A stretch of DNA of 64,000 nucleotides from Zizania palustris (Eukaryota > Streptophyta > Magnoliopsida > Poales > Poaceae), in NCBI GenBank assembly GCA_019279435.1, contig JAAALK010000287.1, forward strand, positions 17,546,162 through 17,610,161, read 5' to 3'. The first letter of the stretch is position 1. Every line of letters begins with the position of its first letter. Under the pieces are notes generated by a model. The model worked only from the letters and a program-made list of their open reading frames with translations, was not told where the DNA came from and made no database searches. A program made the translations under genes and the position numbers. Positions 12,045 to 22,357 of this stretch are shown piece after piece.

Positions 12045-12972
12045 TGTTGGAACAATTGTGTTAGTTCCAGCAGGTTTTTGTGTGGTGGAGTGTGATGTGG
12101 AGAATGAGCCTCGAAGGACCCTAACAGAGGGAGAAAAAGGTTTATACTGGTTCGGGCCTCTCCTGGGAGATAATAACCCTACGTCCAGTTGTGGTGGATT
12201 CGGCATGGTATGCCCTAGTATGGAGTAATAATTCAAGGGTCTCTTGGCCCCCTGGAGCGTGTCCCCCGTTACAAGGGCTTGGCCCTGCTTTTATAGGCAC
12301 ACAGGCCAAAGGAAAAGACCGGGATGCCCCTTATGAGCCCTAGGCTTACAGGGGCAGAGAGGGGGGAAAAGGGCTAGCTACGGTACAAAGGTACTTTGCA
12401 GCTTTACAGCTTTACATGCGTGTCAGACTACGCCAGGCCTTGACCAGCTAAACGACATACCAGGGGCGGCGGGGCCCCTGGTACGGCCTACACTTAGATA
12501 TTTCCTGAGCTCGAAGTAGGGGCCGGAGCCTTCCTACAGAGGCTGCGAAGAGGGCTCCGAGGAGCACCCCGAAGGGGGCTTCGAAGCATGCCCCGAGCAA
12601 GGCTCCGAACAAGGCTCCGAACTGGGTCCGCCGAACAGGGGCCTCGAACTGGGCGCCCGGAGGGTGGCCTCCGGCGTTCTGCGCCCGGAGGGTGGCCTCC
12701 GGCATCCTGCGCCCGGAGGGTGGCCTCCGGCGTCCTTTGCCCGGAGGGTGGCCTCCGGCATCCTGCGCCCAGAGGGTGGGCCCGAGCTGGGGGCTCCGAG
12801 CCGGACCCCCCGATCTGACGGCTCCGAAGCTACAGGCTCCGAAAGGCACCTTGGGACCTGAAAACAACACTTAGAGAGAAAACAGGCTCCAACAGTGCTG
12901 GGCTCTGGGCCGAAGGCTGTCGGAGGCTGACGTCATTTGGCCCCTATTCAAGGGAAATATATTCCCCCAACA
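12045..12972 (-). repeat. 3' LTR of the nested element
   Basis: This 928 bp LTR runs from TGTTGGAACA to CCCCCAACA. It contains four full plus one partial copies of a 28 bp unit (cccggagggtggcctccggc...) at about 12656-12780. The sister LTR has one unit fewer. Confidence 0.93.
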
Positions 12973-13264
12973 GTAGCCCCTCGCGTGTAGGCCTTCGGGA
13001 CGAAGGGGTGCGCGTGCCCTTAGGGCAAATGACCTGCAAAATACAACCTCGGATAAAACATGCCTTCAGAGCTTGGACCGAAGGTGACCTCGAAAACTGT
13101 AGGAAATAAATGCCCGCGCTAGCTTGTCAGAAAGACCTCGGGAGTCCAAACGGCTCCGCAACGGCTAGAAAGTTACCGTTACCCTGCGCTGGGCCGCTTC
13201 GCCTTCGCTGGAGGCCCACTTGGCGGTGGGTTTGGCCCACGACTGTTGGAATTCTTACCGCGCC

Positions 13265-13273
13265 TATAAATAA
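13265..13273 (+). promoter_or_regulatory. TATA box of the antisense gene inside the nested element
   Basis: 'tataaataa' lies in a GC-rich context about 150 bp before the ATG at 13413. The stretch between the expected transcription start (about 13295) and that ATG is pyrimidine-rich and free of other ATGs, as in an ordinary plant 5' UTR. It points rightwards, opposite to the element's own transcription. Confidence 0.7.
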
Positions 13274-13412
13274 GGGTTTACCGCGTGCAGCTTCGGTACG
13301 CTTTCATTCGCTTCCTTCTCACTGCCTTACAGCCTTCGCTCTCTTCTTCTTTCTAGCTTCGCGCAGAGCCCCCTTCGCTAGTCTTAGCCCTTCGCACCGG
13401 AGGTCCGCCGAG

Positions 13413-16183
13413 ATGCCGAAGAAGGCCGTGGCGAAGTCTTTGGCTTTGGGCCCGAGCTCGAGCTCCGCCCAACTGCAAGCGGTAGCGGCTGCAGCGGCGA
13501 AGCCTCCGCCCAGGCGGCTGGGGCCGAGGGACCTTCAGACGCCCTCTGACAAGTTCGAGCAGACCTTGGAGATGAGGGCTTCGATCTCGACGGAGGAGTC
13601 GGTCCGGAGGGCCTACGAAGGGAGGGTCGCAACGAAGATCCAGCTTCGGGTCCCGGAGAAGTCGGAGGCCGTGCCGAGGCCTCTGGCTGACGAAGTGGTG
13701 GTCTTCGAAGCCTTCTTCGAAGCCGGCCTTGGGCTGCCAGCAGTGGGGATGCTGAGCGAAGTCCTCAAGGCTTACAACCTTGAGCTTCCTCAACTTTCGC
13801 CTAACGCAGTGGCGAGGTTGGCTGTCTTCGAATGGGCCATGAGGGCCGAGGGCTGCGAGGGTCGTGCGGATGTCTTCGTCGCCCTCCATGACGCCAACTG
13901 CCAGCCGAAGCCAAGGGAGGGGACAGACCGCGTCAAGAGGGCAGTAGCCTTCGGCAGCGCCAACTTCCAGCTCCGGAAGGAGTTCCAGGACGCCTTCCCG
14001 GCGAGGGCCGTAAACAACAAGTGGTACTCGAGGTGGGATCAGGAGTGGTTCTACGCCTCCGTCGGCGCGAACTCCCCCCTTCGGAGTACTAACGCCCACA
14101 TCTTGTACCGACGCGAAGGGGTGGTGAAGACCAGCGAAGACATCCTTCGCTCGAGGATCTTGCTGCTCCGGAGAGTGGCGGCGAAGATGAGTATGAGGGA
14201 TCTTGCGGAGGAGTTCATCACCCTCTGGCTCAGCCCCCTCGCGCGCTCCTGGCCGGAAGGGCTCTTCCAGGCTTCGGGTCGAGGGGAACTTAGTGAGTTG
14301 GCCTTCGACCGCTTCTGTAAGGCTTCGCAATCTCTTCTCCTTTTATGCTTTGTAGATCTTCACTTCTGACTTAGATCTTTCATGAAGCCGACCTTGAAAT
14401 GAGGACCCCGGAGGAGGCCATCGCGGCGGCGGATCGAGTCGTCGGGACTCCGACCCCCGAGGAGCAGACCCAGCGCCTCGCGCTGGTGGGGTCCTGGGAG
14501 CGCTGGAACAGAGTATGGACTGCGCTCGACCTCGGAGGGCTCCCTGCTCTGCCGGACTTCGCCCACCTGACTACCTCGTCGGCCGGAGCCAAGAGGAAGA
14601 GGGGGGACGAGGACGAACCGGATGCTTCGGGGCCTCGGCTGGAGGTCTCCGCGGTCGAAGTCTCTAGCCCGGGGGAGGTAGCGGCGGAGCCCGCAACTAC
14701 TCCGGCCTCCAAGAAGGCGGCGAAGCCTTCGGCGGCGGAGGCCGACGCGCATACTCCGGCCGCCAAGGAGGCCACGGATGCCCCGGTGGAACCAACTTCG
14801 GGCGCGGAGGTGGATGCGCCAGCTTCGCAGCGAAGGAGCTGGAGGGCACACTTAGCCCCATCTTCCTTCCAAGAAATCTTCGACGATGGTAAACTCCTTT
14901 TTGCATGCTTCGCTTCAATACACGGATCTTGACTTGGCTCCCTGCAGAGGATGAAGATGATGCGAGGCCCGCCGTGGCGAAGCCGGTAGGCGGAGGTGGA
15001 TCGAAGCCTGTCGATGCGAAGCCCACGGAAGCTTCGAGCAGCAGCGGCAGCAGCAGCGGCAGCGGCAGTGATTCGGAGTCCGAGAGTACTTCGTCTGACG
15101 ATGAAGGCAGCGGAGGCCGCGAGGTCCCTCGAAGCGAAGAAGATGTCGACGTGGTGGGCTTGAGCCCCGCCTCGCCGAAGCCCGCGGAGGCGACCGTGGC
15201 AGTGGTTCACCCCTTCAAGCCGAGGGAGGGCGTGACGGAGGCGGCGATCCACGGCTTCCGCGAGGCTTGTGCTTCTGCGGAGGGGGGGGACTTGGTGGCC
15301 CAACTTAGCCACCTGGACCCCACGGATCTCTTCATCAGCTCAAACGAAGTCCTCATGCGGGTGAGCGAAGCCCCTTGCAGCCTCGAACTATACTTTAGCC
15401 CTTGGTTAATACTTATGATTTCTTGAATTTCTGCAGGCCTTCGCACTGAATGCAGCAGCTTCGACTGCTGCCAACAGGTGGATGGAGCGCCTCGCAGAGG
15501 AGAAGGAAGCCCTTCGCCGCGAGGTCTCGGAGGAAGCCGAGAAACGGAGGCGGGCCGAGGCTTCGGCTGCTGAGGCGAAGGATGAGGCCGACAAGGCTAA
15601 GGAAGCCTTGGCCTCGGAGATGGCTCGGCTCCGCGCGGAGCTCCAGGCTTCGAAGGACGCCGAAGCTCGGCAGGCGAAGGAGAATGCTTCGCTCCGCCAA
15701 TGGGCCCGGGGTCTTGAAGACTTCGTTGTGGCCAATCTTGGCGAAGCCACCCAGAGCCTGACCGAGGTCCTTGAGAAAATAGGGACTGAGTGCCGGGCTC
15801 CGGACTTTGGCGATCAGGACCCGATTGGGGACCGCGTCGACTTCTTGAAGATTGCGGCTTCGATAGCGGAGGAAGCGCTGACGGGCTTCGCCCTTATGGC
15901 CGGTCGAGTCGCGGGCCAAGGGGTATTGTAGATGCTCCATGACGCGGGGTGCGACCACCTTCGGGCGGCAACCTCCGTGACCCCAGTGGCCTTCGGGGGT
16001 CCGCACTTGGTGACGCCTCCAGCCGAAGTTCGCGGAGCCTGGCGGCGGCTGCAGGAACCCTGGAAGGAGCAAGGCTGTGAAGCAGTCCTCAACCTACAGA
16101 AGGCCCTTCGACACCGCCGATCCAAAGCGCCTGCTGCGCCTGATCAGCCTTCGACTTCGACACCTCCGCCTCCGAAGGTGTAG
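13413..16183 (+). pseudogene. Spliced antisense gene of the retrotransposon (gypsy-type 'Transposase_28'-like protein)
   Basis: Exon 1 starts at ATG 13413 and runs to about 14310. It encodes an Ala-rich start, then a conserved-looking block around AYNLELPQLSPNAVARLAVF and NNKWYSRWDQEWFY, resembling the plant 'putative gypsy type transposon' domain (inference). Later exons: about 14375-14888, 14948-15360 (acidic Ser stretch SSSSGSSSGSGSDSES) and 15437-16183 (long coiled coil, EKEALRREVSEEAEKRRRAE). Introns 14889-14947 and 15361-15436 have GT..AG ends and keep frame; the first intron's junctions are unclear. One in-frame TAG (15929-15931) interrupts the last exon, after which the same frame stays open for 84 codons to TAG 16181-16183; it may derive from a CAG codon. 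Codon use is strongly GC-rich. Product function is unknown. Confidence 0.7.
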
Positions 16184-16250
16184 ATCTCCTTAGGCCTTTT
16201 GTAATACTTAGCTGCAGGCCTGTAAAAACTCTATCAGCTTATTAATATGA

Positions 16251-16742
16251 ATGCGGGGGTTCTTTATACCTGCCCAGGCTCAGCCTCCGAGTGTAGACCT
16301 CGAAGTGCTCGAGGACTCCGAAGACCTTCGACAGTTGTGGGCAGTCCTCGAAGTAGCTAGGTCCGAAGGTCCCCCTCGGTTTAAGCTTCCGAGGGGGCCT
16401 AACGGCAAAGCCATCTCCGAAGTAGCTCAGGATTTGCTAGCCGCTGTGAAGATGGAGTACCTTCCGGGTTCTTTGTTTTTATCTTCGCGGACGGCCTTAG
16501 CGGGTGACGAAGCATTAGACTTCTCTGCCTTCGATACGGCACCGCCTGCTTCGCTAACTTGGAGCGACCTGCAAAGTGGAAGACGAGGTCCACGGGCTTC
16601 GAAACCTGGGCGAGCCGGACGTGGGAGAGCAGGCTCCGACGAGGCTTCGTCCAGCCGAGGGGGCCTTGGCCGAAAGAGAGGCAAGCGAGGGTTGGGGCCT
16701 CGCACACGGTTCTTCTTAGGTTTAGATACAGACTATACGTAG
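16251..16742 (+). CDS. Possible second reading frame in the nested element
   Basis: An open frame of 163 codons begins shortly after the stop of the antisense gene on the same strand. It starts with an acidic segment (DLEVLEDSEDLRQLW), has a middle part without recognised domains and ends basic (GRAGRGRAGSD, RKRGKRGLG). It could be a separate small protein, part of an alternative last exon of the upstream gene, or a chance frame in GC-rich DNA. No promoter or splice evidence distinguishes these. Confidence 0.35.
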   Translation: MRGFFIPAQAQPPSVDLEVLEDSEDLRQLWAVLEVARSEGPPRFKLPRGPNGKAISEVAQDLLAAVKMEYLPGSLFLSSRTALAGDEALDFSAFDTAPPASLTWSDLQSGRRGPRASKPGRAGRGRAGSDEASSSRGGLGRKRGKRGLGPRTRFFLGLDTDYT

Positions 16743-16959
16743 TTTTGCTTTCGAAGTATATTTGTAACATACTTCTCAATTATCATTCAATGAATGAAGT
16801 TTATTGTATTTGCATACTTTGTTCGTATGCTTCGCATTGTCTGGCTTCGAACATTTTAGCTTGTCATGCTTGTATTGCGTATTCGCGCACCTCACATACA
16901 TGCTTCCCCCCTTTGCCCGTGGCAGCTAGGGACTTAGCCGTTGCTGGTGCGGGCAAAAA

Positions 16960-17830
16960 AAAATAGAGGATGTGAAGGGTGCGTTTCTCGGCGGCTTCGA
17001 CGCATGAAGTCTTATTTGAGCGAAGGCCCATTTTGGGCTTCGAGCGCTTTAGTTTGGTGCGAAGCAGGGCTTCGGCTGCTCGGAATTTCATTGAGCGAAG
17101 TCCTCCTTTGGGCTTCGAACGTGCTAACTTGGTGCGAAGCAAGGCTTCGGCACAACCAAGTTTAGCGAGGCACGCTTCGGCATGCTAGGATTTGGATGCC
17201 GTGCGTGAGCGAGGCTCTGAAACACACTTAGATTTTAGCGAAGTATGACTTCGAGACGCTTAGGCGTATAGTATATGAGCACGCGAAGCAAGGCTTTGGA
17301 GGGTGTTTGGATAATGAAGCAAGGCTTCGGAACTTGGTCCTGTAATGAGAAGGATATTTGGTGTGGATTCACCGAACCTGTGATAGTGTGAGTCACCTTC
17401 GACTCTGGGCCACCTTCGACTCTGGGCCACCTTCGACCCGGGGATGCATCAGGCCGGAGCCTGGAATCCCGGACTCGCCGAGCCGTCGCTCGGAAGTCTC
17501 AAAGCCCACTGCTACGGGCCCGGAGGCGCTGTGTAGCCTTCGGAGGGGTGCTCCGGATTTTGTAAAGTGAAGCGAGGCTTCGGATTTTAAATAAGGCGAA
17601 GCAAAGCTTCGAGTTTTTGATAAGGCGAAGCATGGCTTCGGTTTTTGATAAGGCGAAGCATGGCTTCGGTTTTTCAACAAGATGGAACAAAAGCTTGCAT
17701 TCAAAGGCGAAGGGGCTTCGGCTCTAAGGCGAAGCAGGGCTTCGGCCTTAAGGCGAAGCAGGGCTTCGAGCTTATATTAATGTAATTGTAGATTGGTACA
17801 TCGAAGTAGGGCTTCGAACTGTACATACCT
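16960..17830. repeat. Array of CGAAGC..GCTTCG hairpin-type repeats
   Basis: About a dozen copies of the short inverted motif GCGAAGCARGGCTTCGG are spread through the non-coding part of the nested element (for example near 17060, 17136, 17283, 17317, 17600, 17624, 17654, 17731 and 17752). Some are in local tandem: a unit of about 30 bp ending 'ggcttcggtttttgataag' repeats at 17585-17672. A 21 bp unit 'caccttcgactctgggc' repeats at 17393-17440. Each motif can fold as a small stem-loop. Confidence 0.75.
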
Positions 17831-18049
17831 TGTAGCCCTTGGGGCTTCGACGGCCTTCGACACGTGGAAAGGATCCCCTTGCCGGAGGGTGAGCTCCGGT
17901 GTGTGAAGTAGGAAGGCGAAGATGGCCTTCGAGCTGCACCCGAAGCCCCTTGCCGGAAGGTGCGCGAAGCAAGAAAGCTTCGAAGCTCCCCCCTCAGGCG
18001 TACTTCGAGTTGCAGACAGTGGTAGAGAACTTAGCTTCTAGGACTAAGA

Positions 18050-18067
18050 TCCCCACGGACGGCGCCA
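18050..18067 (-). other. Primer-binding site of the nested element
   Basis: The minus strand reads TGGCGCCGTCCGTGGGGA two bases inside the right LTR. It begins with TGG, as required for pairing with the CCA end of a tRNA. I do not assign the tRNA species. Confidence 0.75.
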
Positions 18068-18069
18068 AC

Positions 18070-18968
18070 TGTTGGAACAATTGTGTTAGTTCCAGCAGGT
18101 TTTTGTGTGGTGGAGTGTGATGTGGAGAATGAGCCTCGAAGGACCCTAACAGAGGGAGAAAAAGGTTTATACTGGTTCGGGCCTCTCCTGGGAGATAATA
18201 ACCCTACGTCCAGCTGTGGTGAATTCGGCATGGTATGCCCTAGTATGGAGTAATAATTCCAGGGTCTCTTGGCCCCCTGGAGCGTGTCCCCCGTTACAAG
18301 GGCTTGGCCCTGCTTTTATAGGCGCACAGGCCAAAGGAAAAGACCGGGATGCCCCTTATGAGCCCTAGGCTTACAGGGGCAGAGAGGGGGAAAAGGGCTA
18401 GCTACGGTACAAAGGTACTTTGCAGCTTTACAGCTTTACAGGCGTGTCAGACTGCGCTAGGCCTTGACCAGCTAAACGACATACCAGGGGCGGCGGGGCC
18501 CCTGGTACGGCCTACACTTAGATATTTCCTGAGCTCGAAGTAGGGGTCGGAGCCTTCCTGCAGAGGCTGCGAAGAGGGCTCCGAGGTGCACCCCGAAGGG
18601 GGCTTCGAAGCATGCCCCGAGCAAGGCTCCGAACAAGGCTCCGAACTGGGTCCACCGAACCGAGGCCTCGAACTGGGCGCCCGGAGGGTGGCCTCCGGCG
18701 TCCTTTGCCCGGAGGGTGGCCTCCGGCATCCTGCGCCCGGAGGGTGGCCTCCAGCGTCCTGCGCCCGAAGGGTGGGCCCGAACTGGGGGCTCCGAGCCGT
18801 ACCCCCCGATCTGAGGGCTCCGAAGCTACAGGCTCCGAAAGGCACCTTGGGACCTGAAAACAACACTTAGAGAGAAAACAGGCTCCGACAGTGCTGGGGT
18901 CTGGGCCGAAGGCTGTCAGAGGCTGACGTCATTTGGCCCCTGTTCAAGGGAAATATATTCCCCCAACA
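18070..18968 (-). repeat. 5' LTR of the nested element
   Basis: This 899 bp LTR is nearly identical to 12045-12972 (about 2% substitutions by eye). It has three full plus one partial copies of the 28 bp unit at about 18679-18775, which explains the length difference. Confidence 0.93.
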
Positions 18969-18973
18969 TTAGT

Positions 18974-20490
18974 GAATCCACTCCTATGATTCAAGAGCAA
19001 TTTTTTCATGTACATGTGGTAGTGTCCTTTGTCCAACACTTGAGTTTGGACCTTCATTAGCGACATCTATTGTACATGAAGCTTCTGTTGTTCAGGAATC
19101 TACATTTTTAGATGATGCTAATGAAGAAGTAAAGGAACAACTCTCTAACTTAGTAAATAATGTGCCAACTCAGATAAAAAGCATATTAAATGAGACATTT
19201 TTGTATGTCTTATTTAAGGATTCTTTAAGAATCATTAAGGCACATTATGACTTAGAACTGCATCACATTGATATATAGACGACATTTTCAATAAGCTTTG
19301 AGTGAGAATGTCTATATGACACAACTAAGTGTTTTGTCATAGAAAGGAAAGGAAATTTTAGGATGCCGTTTATCTAAGTCCATTTATGGACTTAAATAAG
19401 TTTAAGTAAGGGCATCTAAAATTTAATTAGACTATTAAAAATTTTTGGGTTTTAAAGAAGAATGAAGAGGACAATTGCGTTTATGCTAAGTTTAAGAATG
19501 GGAAATTTATTTTCCCAGTCTAGTATGTGAATGACATTCTGTTTGCAAGTGGTAATGTCCATCTACTATTAGAAACTAAGAAATATTGTCCTCTAAATTT
19601 TGACATTAAGAATCTTATTAGAGTTTCTCTAAGATATCATTAAGGGGGTATTAAGATTATCGCATACGACATACTAAAAGATATACTGAGAAACTATATA
19701 GTATGCATGTGTATAAGCTATCGCCTGATCCGATAGTCAAGGGTGATAAGTTGGTAACTTTTAGTATCCCAGGAACCAATATGAGATCGATCTAATGAGA
19801 TTGGTTCCATATGCTTCTGCTGTAGGAAGCCAATGTATGCTCAATTATGTACTCACCCTGACTAAGTTTATACCGCCGGGATGCTTGGCAGAAATCAGAA
19901 AATCCAGAAATAGATCACTGGATTAAATTAAGAAAGCCTTGAGTTTTATTTAGTCTCAAAGACCTCATGCTAACGTATGTAAGATTAGATAACCTAGCGA
20001 TTGCGGGTTATTCAAATTAAGACCTTGCGAGATGAGTTAATGCTAAGTAGTCCACATTAAGTTGTGTACTCACACTCGCAAAGGGAGTTATGTCGTGGAA
20101 AAGCTCTAAACAAACTGTGACGGCATCTTCCACGATGTATGCCGAGTTTGTAGTATGTTATGAGGTCACCGGACAGGCACTATGTTTTTTTTTAAGAAAT
20201 TTATTCCGGTTTTAAGAGTGGTCGACAGCATTTTAAAACCACTTAAGTTATACTGTAACAATGAGTCAACAGTATATTTCTCCTATAACAACAAGAAGTG
20301 TGTTGCTGCCAAACACATCTAAGTTAAGTGTTATATTGTTGAGGAGAGAATCCAAGATCAAATGATAAGTAGAGCATATAAGTACCAAGCGAATGCTTGC
20401 GGATCCGCTCATAAAAGGCTTACCTCCCAATGTGTTCAGAGAACACTTAGTCGACATGGGTTTAAGGTAAGCCTATGATCTATGGATTTA
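18974..20490 (+). pseudogene. Decayed copia reverse transcriptase and RNase H region
   Basis: Continues the copia interior after the nested element. Short windows still read NEEDNCVYAKFKNGKF (about 19465-19515), YVNDILFASG (the YVDD active-site region with D changed to N, about 19525) and, near 20275-20330, SYNNKKCVAAKHI from RNase H. Stops and frameshifts are frequent throughout, so the coding region is dead. Confidence 0.75.
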
Positions 20491-20666
20491 TAAGGGCCAA
20501 AAATGAGTTGAGAAACTATTTCAAAGTGGAAATATGCATTGTAGTTGTTGAGTCATATATTACGTAACTGACTATTATGATGCAGCATGCTCTATGCATT
20601 GATCTATAATGGAATAGGTGTAATGTTAAGTTAAGTTAAGAACTAAGTCAAGATCTAGGGGGAGAA

Positions 20667-21088
20667 TGTTAGTATTAGCTCTCGGGGAGGAGAGGGGGAC
20701 CGAGTCCCTCTCCTCCCTGGTGACTCGGAATTAGGCTAACTGCCCCCTAAAATCAAGCACCCTGATCGGGGCGCACTCAACTAACCTTGTTGAAGAGGCC
20801 CCCATCGCACAGCACATATATAAGGAGGTGGAGGGAGCCACGAACAGGTGGTTCGTTCTGCTCAATAGAGCTCCACCATCCTAAGTCACCCGATCTATCG
20901 AGTTATGTGCTGAAGCGACGGGAAGCCCCCCTTCACTGCCGTTCGCCGGACCTTCAACGACACCACAGCACCGCGCCATAGCGTCCCCACTGGCAAGAAG
21001 AAAAGGTACGCCATACCTAAGTTCTACCCTACTAGACCTAACCCTAGACGATCTCTAAGCCCCCCCCCCCCCCCCCCCGTTTCTATCA
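20667..21088 (+). repeat. 3' LTR of the copia element
   Basis: This 422 bp copy of the LTR is preceded by the purine tract at 20651-20666. A run of 19 C (21060-21078) replaces the 'cccctag' of the 5' LTR. Confidence 0.92.
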
Positions 21089-22080
21089 CGTAGAGGTTGA
21101 GCGCCTCATTCTCTTCCTAGCAAACAGGGAGCAGATGGTGCTCCACACCCTATTCCACGCGCCCCACAATGACGCCCAACCATTGGCCAAGGTCATCATC
21201 TTCTATGCCACCGACATCATGGACAGCAACATTGGGCAACACCTGCTTAGTTCCATCCTCAACCACTGTAGTGACACGCTTCATGAAGCCATCATCACCA
21301 GAATCACGCAAAACAGAGATAGGTTCTACAGGATCTGTGTTGAGAGGCATGCACATATACACCATGAATGTTCTTGCTTCCCTTCTCCACAAAAAAATAT
21401 TGCAGAGAATGATATCTAATGGAGTTTGCTCATTGTCTTGTTGCAGGTCAGTTGATGTGGTGAAGATGATCAGGTCTTGCAAAAGCCGGAAATCATGTCA
21501 GATTGTAAGAGATGCTATCATGCCGTGGATGGCACCCTCGAGGATTCAGGGCCTCCTGTGAATGATTTAGATAGACTCAAGGTGGTGCAGGCCTGCGTAA
21601 ATCGTTTTCCTCTAGACATCGCTAAGGTATTCTAGTTCTCTTTTTACATCCGGATTCTTCCACTTGCTGCATTTTGATATTTTTGTTAGTGACATCATAT
21701 CATAGCAATATAGCATGTTTATTTAGGACATGTTTGGTCTGTTGACATTTCCAACCTTAATTAATTCTAGTAATGTTTGTTGCCATTTCCAACCTTAATT
21801 GATTCTAGTAATGTTAACGGGGTATATTTGTTTGAGATCTTACCAACTTTTAGTGCAGTTCTAAGACTATAAATTTTTGGAGTCACCAAACTATTTTGAC
21901 ATGGTTATGATTGTTGGGGCATATTTGATTTGTTGTATTTTACATTTGTTAATGCCAAAATGAGGTAAAGCTAGAAACCGAGTTAGAGAAATCGGCCAAT
22001 TATTAATCAGCCCATCGCCAATTAATTTAGTTCATAATCATTTGGTCAACGATTAATAATTCAATCAATGAGATTAATTG

Positions 22081-22135
<55 letters not shown>

Positions 22136-22292
22136 GGTAGCGCTATTCTACACCACGTGTGTAGAATAACTATTCTACACCGACTACTTTCAGTAGTGGA
22201 TTTTCTCAGTAGAATAGCTATTGAGTCTACTTTTTTCTCAGTAGTAGATTTGTCGGTAGAATAGCTATTCTACACCCGTGATGTAGGATAGC

Positions 22293-22357
<65 letters not shown>

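Larger units (their letters stand above)
12045..18968 (-). mobile_element. Non-autonomous LTR retrotransposon nested in the copia element
   Basis: A complete 6.9 kb insertion with LTRs 12045-12972 and 18070-18968 and a perfect target duplication TTAGT (12040-12044 and 18969-18973). The primer-binding site is on the minus strand next to the right LTR (TGGCGCCGTCCGTGGGGA, 18067-18050), so the element runs right to left. A TATA-like box in the LTR (minus strand CCTATAAAAGC) agrees. There is no gag, protease, RT or integrase. The interior instead holds a multi-exon gene on the opposite strand (13413-16183) and a field of CGAAGC/GCTTCG repeats. It must depend on another element's enzymes. Confidence 0.93.
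7982..21088 (+). mobile_element. Ty1/copia retrotransposon inserted in the PUF gene
   Basis: LTRs 7982-8391 and 20667-21088 begin TGTTAGTATT and end TCTATCA. The primer-binding site TGGTATCAGAG (8393-8403) matches initiator Met-tRNA, and a purine tract (agggggagaa) precedes the 3' LTR. Target duplications are CATAG (7977-7981) and CGTAG (21089-21093), one mismatch. The interior keeps recognisable but badly broken copia domains in order: GAG-pre-integrase, integrase fragments, reverse transcriptase, RNase H. A second LTR element (12045-18968) is inserted in the integrase/RT interval. Without that insert the element would be about 6.2 kb. Confidence 0.92.

Noticed and set aside
12448..12870. 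Open frames on both strands in the nested element's LTR
   Set aside because: They arise from the 28 bp GC-rich tandem repeat within the LTR and are repeated in the other LTR (18447-18870).
13353..14330. Long open frame on the minus strand opposite the antisense gene
   Set aside because: It mirrors the strongly GC-biased plus-strand exon. It has no recognisable domain, is Arg/Pro-rich, and the plus strand has TATA box, leader and introns.
16960..17830. Regular short repeats considered as a CRISPR-like array
   Set aside because: Spacing is irregular, units differ, the genome is a plant nuclear one, and the repeats belong to a retrotransposon interior.
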